Below, one piece after another: positions 34,761 to 43,181 of a stretch of 64,000 nucleotides of DNA (positions are counted from its first letter, which is position 1; each line of letters begins with the position of its first letter). The notes under the pieces are model-generated. The model saw only the letters and a program-made list of their open reading frames with translations, had not been told where the DNA came from and did no database searches. This DNA is from Kitasatospora sp. NBC_01250 (GTDB lineage Bacteria; Actinomycetota; Actinomycetes; Streptomycetales; Streptomycetaceae). The stretch covers positions 7,316,001 through 7,380,000 of the forward strand of contig NZ_CP108476.1 of NCBI RefSeq assembly GCF_036226465.1, written 5' to 3'. The position numbers and the translations under genes are program-made.

Positions 34761-35672
34761 ATGAGCACCACCACCGACCGGCCCGCCGCGGCCCGCCCGG
34801 CCGCGCCCGCCACCCCGGCGCGGCCCCGCAAGGTGCGCGCCCGCGGTGAGCGCAGCGCCGGTGCCACCGCCCTGCTGCACACGGCCCTGGGCCTGGCCGC
34901 GCTGGTCGCGGTCTTCCCGGTGCTGTGGATCTTCTACATCGCGCTCGGCCCGGACGAGACGGACTACCTGCACCCCGGGAAGATCCTCGGCAAGGCCACC
35001 TTCGCCAACTTCACCACGGTGCTGAACCACACCGACTTCCTGACCTGGTTCGGCAACTCGCTGATCGTGGCCGGCGGCACCGCCCTGTTCGGCGTGCTGA
35101 TCGCCGCCAGCACCGGCTACGCCGTCTCGCGGATGAAGTTCCCGGGCCTGCGCCCGCTGATGTGGTCGCTGCTGGTGACCCAGATGTTCCCGATCTCCGT
35201 GCTGATCGTGCCGATGTACTACATCATGGCCAACCTCGGCCTGCTGGACAGCTACGGCGGCCTGATCCTGGTCTACGCCAGCACCACGGTGCCGTACTGC
35301 GCCTGGCTGCTGAAGGGCTACTTCGACACCATCCCCGCGGAGATCGACGAGGCCGGCCGGGTCGACGGGCTCAGCCCGTTCGGCACCTTCTGGCGGCTGA
35401 TCCTGCCGCTGGCCCGCCCGGGTCTGGCGGTCGCCGTCTTCTACTCCTTCCTGACCGCCTGGGCCGAGGTGCCGTTCGCCTCCACCTTCATGCTCAGCTC
35501 GGACAAGTACACCCTCGCGGTGGGTCTGAGCAGCTTCGTCAGCGAGCACGACAGCCAGTGGAACCTGATGGCCGCCACCGCCGTGCTGATCGCGATTCCG
35601 GTCACGGCGCTGTTCTACCTGGTCCAGAAGAATCTGGTCACCGGGCTGACCGCGGGTGCCGCAAAGTCCTGA
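34761..35672 (+). CDS. malG: Maltose ABC transporter permease
   Basis: 303 residues. A cytosolic Ala/Pro/Arg-rich N-terminus of about 33 residues is followed by six hydrophobic helices. The EAA loop reads EIDEAGRVDGLSPFGTFWRLILPL (about 195-218). The end LVQKNLVTGLTAGAAKS is typical of MalG-like permeases. ATG with GGAACGGAAAGG upstream. It lies 86 bases after malF and 102 bases before the glucosidase gene. Confidence 0.92.
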   Translation: MSTTTDRPAAARPAAPATPARPRKVRARGERSAGATALLHTALGLAALVAVFPVLWIFYIALGPDETDYLHPGKILGKATFANFTTVLNHTDFLTWFGNSLIVAGGTALFGVLIAASTGYAVSRMKFPGLRPLMWSLLVTQMFPISVLIVPMYYIMANLGLLDSYGGLILVYASTTVPYCAWLLKGYFDTIPAEIDEAGRVDGLSPFGTFWRLILPLARPGLAVAVFYSFLTAWAEVPFASTFMLSSDKYTLAVGLSSFVSEHDSQWNLMAATAVLIAIPVTALFYLVQKNLVTGLTAGAAKS

Positions 35673-35774
35673 CGGACGGTCAACTCCTACCAGTATTCTG
35701 CCTGTTGCTCGTGCGTCGATCGCACACTCGAGTGAGTGCGCGAAACGATACCTAGTTCCCAAGGGATCCGCCTG

Positions 35775-37454
35775 ATGACCCAGAACCTGGCCGACACCCC
35801 CCGGCCGCTGTCCGCCGTCGCCACCCCTGCCGGCGAACCCAGTCGCTGGTGGCGCGACGCGGTCATCTACCAGGTGTACCCGCGCAGTTTCGCCGATGCC
35901 AACGGCGACGGCATGGGCGACCTGCCGGGCGTCCGCAGCCGGCTGCCCTACCTGCGCGACCTCGGCGTCGACGCGGTCTGGCTCTCCCCGTTCTACGCCT
36001 CCCCGCAGGCCGACGCCGGCTACGACGTGGCCGACTACCGTGCGGTGGACCCGATGTTCGGCACCCTGCTGGACGCCGACGCGCTGATCCGCGACGCCCA
36101 CGAACTGGGCCTGCGGATCATCGTGGACCTGGTCCCCAACCACTCCTCCGACCAGCACGAGTGGTTCCAGCGGGCGCTGCGCGAGGGCCCCGCCTCGCCG
36201 CTGCGCGAGCGCTACCACTTCCGCCCCGGCAAGGGCGAGGACGGCGAACTGCCGCCCAACGACTGGGAGTCCATCTTCGGCGGCCCGGCCTGGACCCGCA
36301 CCACCGACCCCGACGGCACCCCGGGCGACTGGTACCTGCACCTGTTCGCTCCCGAGCAGCCCGACTTCAACTGGGACAGCCCCGCGGTCGCCGACGAGTT
36401 CCGCTCGATCCTGCGCTTCTGGCTGGACATGGGCGTCGACGGCTTCCGGGTCGACGTCGCGCACGGCCTGGTCAAGGCTCCCGGCCTGCCCGACCTCGGC
36501 GGCCACGACCAGCTCAAGCTGCTCGGCAACGACGTCATGCCGTTCTTCGACCAGGACGGCGTGCACGAGATCTACCGCACCTGGCGCCGGATCCTCGACG
36601 AGTACCCGGGCGAGCGGATCGCGGTGGCCGAGGCCTGGACCCCCACCGTGGAGCGCACCGCGAACTACGTGCGCCCCGACGAACTGCACCAGGCGTTCAA
36701 CTTCCAGTACCTGGGCACCGCCTGGGACGCCACCGAGCTGCGCGCCGTGATCGACTCCTCGCTGGCCGCGATGCGCCCGGTCGGCGCCCCCGCCACCTGG
36801 GTGCTCTCCAACCACGACGTCACCCGGCACGCCACCCGCTTCGCCAACCCGCCCGGCGGCACCCAGATCCGCGAGCGCGGCGACCGCGGACTCGGCCTGC
36901 GCCGGGCCCGCGCGGCCACCCTGCTGATGCTCGCGCTGCCGGGCTCGGCCTACCTCTACCAGGGCGAGGAACTCGGCCTGCCGGACGTCACCGACCTGCC
37001 CGACGAGGTCCGCCAGGACCCCTCGTTCTTCCGCGCCAGCGGTCAGGACGGCTTCCGCGACGGCTGCCGGGTGCCGATCCCGTGGTCCGGCGAGGCCGCG
37101 CCCTACGGCTTCGGCCCCGTCGAGGGCGGCCCCAGCTGGCTGCCGCAGCCCGCCGAGTGGGCCGGACTCAGCGTCGAGGCGCAGACCGGCGACCCGACCT
37201 CCACCCTGGAGCTCTACCGCGGCGCGCTCGCCATCCGCCGCAGCGACCCGGCGCTCGGCGCGGGCGCCGGGCTGACCTGGCTGCCGGCCCCCGAGGGCGT
37301 GCTCGCCTTCCGCCGCGACTCCTTCGTCTGCCTGGTCAACACCACCGCCGAGGCGGTGCCGTTCGCCACCGAGGGCCGACTGCTGCTCAGCTCCACCGAC
37401 CGGATCGAGCCGGGACTGCTCGCGCCCGACAGCACCAGCTGGTGGGCGGTCTGA
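35775..37454 (+). CDS. aglA: Alpha-glucosidase, glycoside hydrolase family 13
   Basis: 559 residues, cytosolic. GH13 motifs: region I DLVPNHSSD (118-126), nucleophile Asp227 in DGFRVDVAH, acid/base Glu286 in VAEAWTP, and the transition-state Asp348 in SNHDVTRH. It cleaves terminal alpha-1,4 (or 1,6) glucose from imported maltodextrins, so it completes the uptake operon. ATG at 35775 preferred (AAGGGATCC upstream) over an ATG 39 bases earlier. The gene ends one base before the next start codon, implying a common transcript with malR. Confidence 0.92.
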   Translation: MTQNLADTPRPLSAVATPAGEPSRWWRDAVIYQVYPRSFADANGDGMGDLPGVRSRLPYLRDLGVDAVWLSPFYASPQADAGYDVADYRAVDPMFGTLLDADALIRDAHELGLRIIVDLVPNHSSDQHEWFQRALREGPASPLRERYHFRPGKGEDGELPPNDWESIFGGPAWTRTTDPDGTPGDWYLHLFAPEQPDFNWDSPAVADEFRSILRFWLDMGVDGFRVDVAHGLVKAPGLPDLGGHDQLKLLGNDVMPFFDQDGVHEIYRTWRRILDEYPGERIAVAEAWTPTVERTANYVRPDELHQAFNFQYLGTAWDATELRAVIDSSLAAMRPVGAPATWVLSNHDVTRHATRFANPPGGTQIRERGDRGLGLRRARAATLLMLALPGSAYLYQGEELGLPDVTDLPDEVRQDPSFFRASGQDGFRDGCRVPIPWSGEAAPYGFGPVEGGPSWLPQPAEWAGLSVEAQTGDPTSTLELYRGALAIRRSDPALGAGAGLTWLPAPEGVLAFRRDSFVCLVNTTAEAVPFATEGRLLLSSTDRIEPGLLAPDSTSWWAV

Positions 37455-37455
37455 C

Positions 37456-38508
37456 ATGGTTGCAATAGGCTCTGGGCTCGTGACTACGGCGCGACTCTCG
37501 GACATCGCGGCGCAGGCGGGGGTCAGCGAGGCCACCGTCAGCCGCGTCCTCAACGGCAAGGCGGGCGTCTCCGCCGCGACCCGGCAGACCGTGCTGGCCG
37601 CCCTCGACGTGCTCGGCTACGAACGGCCGACCCGGCTGCGCCAGCGCAGCGCGGGCCTGATCGGGCTGATCACCCCGGAGCTGAGCAACCCGATCTTCCC
37701 CGCGCTGGCCCAGGTCATCGAGCAGCAGCTCAGCCGGCACGGCTACACCCCGGTGCTCTGCACCCAGACGCCGGGCGGATCGACCGAGGACGAACTGGTC
37801 GAGATGCTGGTCGAGCGGGGGGTCGCCGGCATCGTCTTCGTCTCCGGCCTGCACGCCGATTCGACCGCCGACCACGACCGGTACGCCAAGCTGACCGGAC
37901 GTCAGGTCCCGTTCGTGCTGATCAACGGCTTCAGCGAGAAGATCGCCGCGCCGTTCATCTCGCCCGACGACCGGGCGGCGATGTGGATGGCGGTCCAGCA
38001 CCTGGCCGAGCTCGGGCACGAGCGGATCGGCCTGGCGGTCGGTCAGCGCCGCTACGTGCCGGTGCTGCGCAAGATCGAGGGGTTCACCGCGGCCATGCGC
38101 TCGGTGCTCGGCGCCGGCGACCAGGAGATCGAGGAACTGGTGCACCACACGCTGTTCAGCGTGGAGGGCGGCCACGCGGCGGCCGGCGTGCTGCTCGACC
38201 GCGGCTGCACCGCGATCATCTGCGGCAGCGATCTGATGGCGCTGGGCGCGATCCGCGCGGTGCGCCAGCGCGGGCTGAGCGTGCCCGGCGACGTCTCGGT
38301 GGTCGGCTTCGACGACTCGCCGCTGATCGCCTTCACCGAGCCCCCGCTCACCACGATCCGTCAGCCGGTGGAGGCGATGGCCACCGCAGCCGTCGACGCG
38401 CTGCTGGAGGAGGTCGGCGGCGAGTCGGCCCAGCGGGTGGAGTACATGTTCCAGCCGGAGCTGGTGATGCGCGGCTCCACCGGGGCCAGGCCGCACCGCG
38501 GGGAGTAG
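37456..38508 (+). CDS. malR: LacI family regulator of the maltose locus (MalR/Reg1 type)
   Basis: 350 residues. LacI helix-turn-helix: LSDIAAQAGVSEATVSRVLN, then GYERP, followed by a periplasmic-binding-like sugar domain (GLIGLITPELSNPIF, APFISPDDRAA, GFDDSPLIAF). ATG at 37456 or GTG at 37480 could be the start; the shorter form begins VTTARLSDIAAQ, as in known MalR proteins. It is the probable repressor acting at the CTTGCAG sites before malE. Its place downstream of aglA differs from the usual Streptomyces order, where malR is divergent from malE. Confidence 0.88.
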   Translation: MVAIGSGLVTTARLSDIAAQAGVSEATVSRVLNGKAGVSAATRQTVLAALDVLGYERPTRLRQRSAGLIGLITPELSNPIFPALAQVIEQQLSRHGYTPVLCTQTPGGSTEDELVEMLVERGVAGIVFVSGLHADSTADHDRYAKLTGRQVPFVLINGFSEKIAAPFISPDDRAAMWMAVQHLAELGHERIGLAVGQRRYVPVLRKIEGFTAAMRSVLGAGDQEIEELVHHTLFSVEGGHAAAGVLLDRGCTAIICGSDLMALGAIRAVRQRGLSVPGDVSVVGFDDSPLIAFTEPPLTTIRQPVEAMATAAVDALLEEVGGESAQRVEYMFQPELVMRGSTGARPHRGE

Positions 38509-38591
38509 CCGCCACGGCGAGCGGCAGCCGCGGGGAGTCGTCGGCCCCGTCCCGACGGGCGCCGAAGATCCACCGGTGCCGGCATCGAGGC

Positions 38592-39104
38592 ATGGGAGCC
38601 ACCGCACCGCGACCCGACGACACGGCGCCGTCGGTCCACCCGGACCGGCGGCGCCGACTGCTGCTCGGCGGCTGCTCGCTGGCCGCGCTGATCGGCCTCT
38701 CCTTCCTGTGGGCCGCCACGATCCCGCGCTGGTGGGCCCAGCAGGTGGGCGACAGCGTGCACGGCCGGCTCTCCAGCGGACTGCTCTTCGGCCTGCTCAC
38801 CGGCGTCACCTGCACCCTGCTGCCGCTCCTGGTGGCCTGGTTCGGGCTGCGCCGGAGCCGGTCCTGGAAGGTCTCGGTGGCCTGGGTGGCCTGGGTGGCG
38901 GTCGCCCTGGTCCTCGCGCTGCCGAAGCTGTGGACGCTGGGCGTGGTGGTCGGCGACGGCAGCGGCGCGCACGCGGGACAGCGGACGATGGACGTGAACG
39001 CGCCCTGGTTCCGCGGGGCCAGCCTGATCGGCGCGCTGATCGGCGCGGCGATCTTCGTCGCGCTGCTCCGGTTCACCCGGCGCCGGCAGCCGAAGGCGCA
39101 GTGA
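38592..39104 (+). CDS. Four-helix membrane protein, function unknown
   Basis: 170 residues with a basic N-terminus (HPDRRRRLL) and four hydrophobic segments: LLGGCSLAALIGLSFLWAA (about 19-37), LLFGLLTGVTCTLLPLLVAW (about 60-79), VSVAWVAWVAVALVLALPKL (about 90-109) and a last one after FRGASLIGALIGAAIFVALL. I do not recognise a family. It starts 83 bases after malR on the same strand, but relation to sugar uptake is not evident. Confidence 0.65.
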   Translation: MGATAPRPDDTAPSVHPDRRRRLLLGGCSLAALIGLSFLWAATIPRWWAQQVGDSVHGRLSSGLLFGLLTGVTCTLLPLLVAWFGLRRSRSWKVSVAWVAWVAVALVLALPKLWTLGVVVGDGSGAHAGQRTMDVNAPWFRGASLIGALIGAAIFVALLRFTRRRQPKAQ

Positions 39105-39122
39105 CGCCGGTTCACCGCACGG

Positions 39123-39162
39123 CCGAGGGCCGCCTCCCGGAGAGTGGAGAGGCGGCCCTCGG
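39123..39162. terminator. 14-bp hairpin between convergent genes
   Basis: CCGAGGGCCGCCTC and GAGGCGGCCCTCGG form a perfect stem around a 12-base loop between the membrane protein gene (plus) and the Rpf gene (minus). Likely bidirectional. Confidence 0.7.
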
Positions 39163-39199
39163 TGCTGTCCAGCGGCTGCTCAGCGCTGTGTCACCAGGT

Positions 39200-40363
39200 T
39201 CAGACCCGGCCGGCGAAGTCCGGGGCGTAGTTGGCGATGGTCTCGTACTTCACGCCCGCGCTCGGGTTGGCGGCCTCGACGAACTGGCCGTTGCCGACGT
39301 AGATGGCGACGTGGTAGACGCCCGAGTTCTGGCCGTTGTTCGACCAGAACAGCAGGTCGCCCGGCTGCAGGCTGTTCATCGACACCGGGGTGCTGGCGGC
39401 GGCCTGGTCGGCGGCCACCCGCGGGATGGAGATGCCCGCCGAGGCCATCGCGGCCTGGGTCAGGCCGGAGCAGTCCCAGCCACCGTTGCCGGTGCCGCCG
39501 TAGATGTAGGCCTGACCGACCTTCGACTCCGCGAAGGCGACGGCGGTGGCCATCGCGCCGGAGGCGGGCGCCGGGGTGGCGGCGGTGGTGGAGGCGGTGG
39601 TCTGGGCGTTGACGGCCGGCGCCGGGGTGCTGGCGGCCGGGGCGCTGTCGCTGCTCGGGGCGGCGCTGGCCGAGCCGCCCAGGCTCAGCTGCTGGCCCGG
39701 GTAGAGCGTGTCAGGACCGGCGGTCAGGACCGACTTGTTGAGCTCGTACAGCTTCTGCCAGCCGCCGGCCACGTGGTGGCTCTGCGCGATGGTGGAGAGC
39801 CAGTCGCCGCGCGCCACGGTGTAGGTCTGGCCGCCGGAGTTCTTGGTGCCGTTCCACTGGTGGTTCCAGTGGCCCTGGCTGCCGCTCTGCGAGGACTGCG
39901 AGGACTGCGGGGCGCTCTGGGCCGGGGCGCTCGGCTGGGCCGGGGCGCTGGTGGCGGGGGCGCCGGGGTTCACGGCGGCGGGGGCGCCGCCCTGGGTCAG
40001 GCCCGCCTGGACGGAGCAGACCGGCCAGGCGCCGGGGCCCTGGTCGGCGAGGACCTTCTCGGCGACGGCGATCTGCTGGTCCTTGGTGGCCTGGTCGGCC
40101 TGCGGGGCGTACTGGGTGCCGCCGTAGGCGGCCCAGGTGGAGGCGCTGAACTGCAGGCCGCCGTAGTAGCCGTTGCCGGTGTTGATGCTCCAGTCGCCGC
40201 TGCTCTCGCACTGGGCGACCTTGTCCCAGGTGGAGACGGGCGCCGCGGAGGCGGTGGTGGCCGTGATGCACGGCAGGGCGAGGCCGAGACCGAGCAGGCC
40301 GGTGGCGGCGATCGCTCGGCGAGCGGTGCGGGACGGACGGGTCGTGCCAGTGGTGGGCAGCAT
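39200..40363 (-). CDS. Secreted muralytic enzyme: Rpf-type transglycosylase, LysM and NlpC/P60 domains
   Basis: 387 residues. Signal peptide to about TASAAP (41-42). Domain order: Rpf-like transglycosylase (about 43-117; WDKVAQCESSGDW with the catalytic Glu53, two cysteines), Ala/Pro/Ser linker, LysM (YTVARGDWLSTIAQSH to LYPGQQLSL, about 181-229), second linker, and NlpC/P60 endopeptidase (about 270-387; Cys298 in WDCSGL, His351 in YHVAIYVG). It cuts both glycan and peptide bonds of peptidoglycan, supporting spore germination and growth. Its upstream region carries a c-di-AMP riboswitch and a Crp site, as for Streptomyces rpfA. Confidence 0.92.
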   Translation of the reverse strand: MLPTTGTTRPSRTARRAIAATGLLGLGLALPCITATTASAAPVSTWDKVAQCESSGDWSINTGNGYYGGLQFSASTWAAYGGTQYAPQADQATKDQQIAVAEKVLADQGPGAWPVCSVQAGLTQGGAPAAVNPGAPATSAPAQPSAPAQSAPQSSQSSQSGSQGHWNHQWNGTKNSGGQTYTVARGDWLSTIAQSHHVAGGWQKLYELNKSVLTAGPDTLYPGQQLSLGGSASAAPSSDSAPAASTPAPAVNAQTTASTTAATPAPASGAMATAVAFAESKVGQAYIYGGTGNGGWDCSGLTQAAMASAGISIPRVAADQAAASTPVSMNSLQPGDLLFWSNNGQNSGVYHVAIYVGNGQFVEAANPSAGVKYETIANYAPDFAGRV

Positions 40364-40379
40364 GAAGACGCGTTCCTCT

Positions 40380-40530
40380 CCTACGCCTACGAGGTGAGCT
40401 GTCGGATTCGGACTGGAGTTGCCCGGCCGCGCTGCTGCGCGGCTTCACCCCTAGCTCCGGTCACTCGGTCCGAAGACCGGGTGCCGGGGCGGCTTACCTG
40501 GTTCCCCCGCTCCTGCCGTGGTGCGTTTTC
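40380..40530 (-). promoter_or_regulatory. ydaO-type c-di-AMP riboswitch
   Basis: Read on the minus strand the leader contains, in order, GGGGGAACCAGGTAAGCC, a GC hairpin around CGGTCTTCGGACCG, GGAGCTAGGGGTGAAGCCGC, CGCGGCCGGGCAACTCC and CCGAATCCGACAGCTCACC, ending in CTCGTAGGCG about 10 bases before the coding region. These are the conserved blocks of the ydaO/yuaA class that binds cyclic di-AMP. Boundaries are approximate. It should act by forming a terminator or hiding the start when c-di-AMP is high. Confidence 0.9.
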
Positions 40531-40605
40531 GCGCTGCCAGCGCATCCGGTGGCAGGACTCGGCGTCCGGCTGTGCTGGGTCCGTGTGACCACGAACGGGG
40601 AGCAC

Positions 40606-40655
40606 GTTAGACAGAGATAAGTTGAATCCGCAAACAGCTGTGATGGCCGTCACAG
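40606..40655 (-). promoter_or_regulatory. rpf promoter with a Crp-type palindrome
   Basis: CTGTGATGGCCGTCACAG (40638-40655) is a perfect inverted repeat matching TGTGA-N6-TCACA, the binding site shape of cAMP receptor proteins. On the minus strand TTGCGG (40628-40633) and TCTAAC (40606-40611), 16 bases apart, form a plausible -35/-10 pair next to it. Confidence 0.7.
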
Positions 40656-40663
40656 GCCCACCA

Positions 40664-41097
40664 TGGAACCTTCAAGATCGCCCCGGCGGCGGACCTGAGA
40701 GGGCGTCGGGGGAGGGGTCCGGCCGGGGCGTGCAATGTGCCTGCGGGAAACGGGATGTGCCGTGGGCTCAGGGTTGGTGATGCTGATGGGCTGTCCGTTT
40801 TCGGCCTTGGTGATCAAGGGGGTGGCCGATCGGACCGGAGCGCCCTGACCGGCTGTCGGCGGGGCGAACGGCCCGGTCCGGCGCACTGGTCGACATCGAC
40901 CGAATGTCCGATTTACCCCTTCTGTCATCGCGTCAGCTCGCGACGCCGACCAATCGGTCGGCGGGGTGGTCCTGTCCACCACTTCCCGACTGGACACTGA
41001 ATCGTCACCAATTCACCACATGTGCGCCATCGGCCCGTCAACGGACCTCCGGGGCGCCCTGACCGACCGGCCGACGAACCGTGCTCCGGACATGCCG
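40664..41097. other. Intergenic region with no recognised gene
   Basis: About 430 bases between the rpf promoter and the CbiX-like gene's terminator. Short open frames here lack conserved composition and ribosome sites. I see no tRNA or clear repeat. A small RNA cannot be excluded, since such RNAs are known near Streptomyces rpf genes. Confidence 0.35.
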
Positions 41098-41130
41098 ATG
41101 GCCCCGCTCCTGGGCGGGAGCGGGGCCATC
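41098..41130 (-). terminator. Hairpin terminator after the CbiX-like gene
   Basis: GATGGCCCCGCTCC pairs with GGAGCGGGGCCATC around a short loop, 31 bases beyond the stop of the minus-strand gene. No U-tract. Confidence 0.65.
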
Positions 41131-41160
41131 AGCGGGCCGGCAGGGCCGTTGGTCAGGGGG

Positions 41161-42192
41161 TCACTCGCCGGCGACGGGCTCCTCGGTGAGCAGCTCCTCG
41201 GTCGGCAGCGGCTCGGCCACCGGCTCGGGCAGCGCGGCCAGGTAGGCCGAGGCGATCAGCTGACCGAGGGTCGGGTAGGCGCCGAGTGCGGCCGCGCTCG
41301 GACAGCCGGTCTCCTCGCACGCCGCGAGCAGCAGGTCCTCGGGGGCCTCGGGGCCGATCACCAGCGGGGCCAGCGCCGGGCGCTGGGAGCCGGTGGCCCG
41401 CAGGTGCTCGACGGCACCGGCCACCGCGCCGGGCACGTCCAGGGCCGCGGCCACCACGGGCACCGCCAGGCGGGCGGCGAGCAGCACGCCGGTGATCCCG
41501 GCCGCCGCCGCGGCGTCCTCGCCGCCGACCGTGGTGAGCACCACGCCGTCGGCGGCGGTGGCGATCGCGAACAGCCGCGCGCGGTCGGCGCGGGCCAGGC
41601 CGGCCTCGGAGAGGCGCACGTGGACGGCCTCGGCGAGCAGCGGGTGGGGGCCGAGCACGTCGGTCACCTGGGCGCCGGTCCGCGCGGCCAGGGCGTGCAG
41701 CTCCGTCAGGTAGCCGTGCGGGCCGGGCAGCAGCGGCACCAGCACCGGGGCCGGCATTCCGGCCGCCAGTGCGCCGGCGACCAGGCTCTCGACCGTGTCG
41801 ACCTGCTGGACCGCCGGGGCCGGGCTCGCCTCGGCCGCCTGCTCGGCGGCCTCGGCCTCGGTGCCGGCCGCCGCGCCGGTGTCGGCGGCGCCGGAGTCGA
41901 CGTCAGCATCGGCCGCGGCGGAGGCGGTGGCGCCGGCCTCGGGCGCCGGGGACGGCGCGGTGGGCAGCCAGCCGGCCGCCGCCAGGATTCCGGGCTGCTC
42001 GCCGCGGAGGATCGAGAGCAGTTCGTCCACCACCGCGACCGCCTGCGGCGTCGCCTCGGCCGGGACGGCGAGCACGAGGGCCGGGGCGCCGACCGGCAGC
42101 TCAGGCCGTTCGGGTCGACGATGGCGCCCCCGCGCGCGGGAGCCTGGCGTGCGGACGGGTAGTGGCGCGCCCGGGATGGCTGCAGTGCTCAT
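41161..42192 (-). CDS. CbiX/sirohydrochlorin chelatase-like protein, probably not catalytic
   Basis: 343 residues. The layout follows CbiX-type chelatases: an opening strand (APALVLAVPAEA), a central VLVPLLPGPHGYLTELHALA and LGPHPLLAEAVHVRLSEAG, and a second half with ALAPLVIGPEAPEDLLLAA. The metal-binding histidine normally in an AHGS motif on the first strand is missing (AVPAEA instead), and a ~50-residue Ala/Glu/Asp insert (about 80-130) interrupts the first half. It may have lost chelatase activity and serve another role. ATG start. The neighbour on the same strand is the Rpf gene, with no evident functional link. Confidence 0.6.
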   Translation of the reverse strand: MSTAAIPGAPLPVRTPGSRARGRHRRPERPELPVGAPALVLAVPAEATPQAVAVVDELLSILRGEQPGILAAAGWLPTAPSPAPEAGATASAAADADVDSGAADTGAAAGTEAEAAEQAAEASPAPAVQQVDTVESLVAGALAAGMPAPVLVPLLPGPHGYLTELHALAARTGAQVTDVLGPHPLLAEAVHVRLSEAGLARADRARLFAIATAADGVVLTTVGGEDAAAAAGITGVLLAARLAVPVVAAALDVPGAVAGAVEHLRATGSQRPALAPLVIGPEAPEDLLLAACEETGCPSAAALGAYPTLGQLIASAYLAALPEPVAEPLPTEELLTEEPVAGE

Positions 42193-42710
42193 GGCGGAGA
42201 TCGTAGGACATGCGCCGGACCATCCGGCATTCGGCTGCCGTTACCGCACGTCTGTCGCATATCCACCGGAATATCAGCAGCCGCCGCCTGGCCGGTGCGC
42301 CCGGTCGGCGGGCGGGCATTTCCGGGTAATCACTGACAAATCGCCAGCCCACTTCGATCAATGTGACGGAGTGTGAGGAATCGGCTGCGAAGTTGATCAA
42401 TCGAACCCCCGTGTCAATGGTCGAACCGGTCAGCCTCTCCGGCCGTCCTTCAGACGCGGGGTCACGGTCAGTCTGCTGATTTGCTGTCATATGTCCGGAT
42501 CGGGACATCCGATGGGCCCGCCAGGAGGCGGTTTGGTCACCTCCCGTACAGGCGGCTGCACGCGCAAAATCACATGCCGATGCACGTGCATTAGCGTTAT
42601 CATTACGAGTAGTAAGGCATCCGCCCTGCCCGTACGAGCCGGAGGCGGCCGGCGGCCGGATCGGTTGGGCGCCGAGCAGTACGAGCACTCCAGGCTCTTG
42701 GGAGATTTCT
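42193..42710. promoter_or_regulatory. Long AT-richer control region upstream of the DUF397 gene
   Basis: 518 bases without a convincing gene and with lower GC than its surroundings. It holds the perfect palindrome TGCACGTGCA at 42581-42590 and a one-mismatch copy, TGCACGCGCA, at 42557-42566, about 120 bases before the DUF397 start. The same palindrome recurs upstream of the XRE and ATPase genes. Confidence 0.6.
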
Positions 42711-42947
42711 ATGCACCACACGTACAACGGCATGGCTGCTGCGGACCTCGATGGCGTGGTCTGGCAGAAGAGTCAGCACAGCAACTCCAAGGGGAACTGC
42801 GTGGAGTTCGCCGCCCTTCCGGACGGCGCGGTCGCGATGCGCAACTCACGCTTCCCGGACGGCCCGGCGCTCATCTACACCCGCGACGAGATAGCGGCGA
42901 TGCTGCTGGGTGCCAAGGACGGGGAGTTCGACCACCTGGTGGCCTGA
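42711..42947 (+). CDS. DUF397 protein (small acidic partner of an XRE regulator)
   Basis: 78 residues with the DUF397 signature: VWQKSQHSNSKGNCVEFA, then AMRNSRFPDGPALIYTRDEIAAML. In Streptomyces such small proteins are encoded near DUF5753-type XRE regulators and ATPases (the whiJ/abaA-like sets), where they bind and counteract the DNA-binding partner. ATG with GGGAG upstream. Here the XRE gene lies 1.2 kb away on the same strand, with the ATPase gene in between on the opposite strand. Confidence 0.92.
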   Translation: MHHTYNGMAAADLDGVVWQKSQHSNSKGNCVEFAALPDGAVAMRNSRFPDGPALIYTRDEIAAMLLGAKDGEFDHLVA

Positions 42948-43181
42948 GTGGCCGATCGGGCCGGGTGGGGCAGGCTGGTTCGCGCCGTCGTGGGAGCAGG
43001 GGCCGCGACGGCGTTCGGCGTTGCGCTGCTGGGGAGTTGGCGCACGGCTGAAGGCGTGCGGCCGCAGTGGTGCCGAGGGGGAGCCGGTGTGGTGATCCGT
43101 TCCGGCGGGGCGTCGTGGACAGGCGGGACCCCGGGGCGGTGTTCGACCCCGGGGCGGCCGGTCGGCGCGTCCTGCGGGGTC

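Noticed and set aside
34632..37559. Very long open frame (975 codons) on the minus strand
   Set aside because: It is antisense to malG, aglA and malR, with His/Arg/Gly/Val-rich composition typical of the shadow of a high-GC gene.
40650..40997. Small minus-strand gene upstream of rpf
   Set aside because: It overlaps the Crp site and rpf promoter, has no ribosome site and has random-looking composition.
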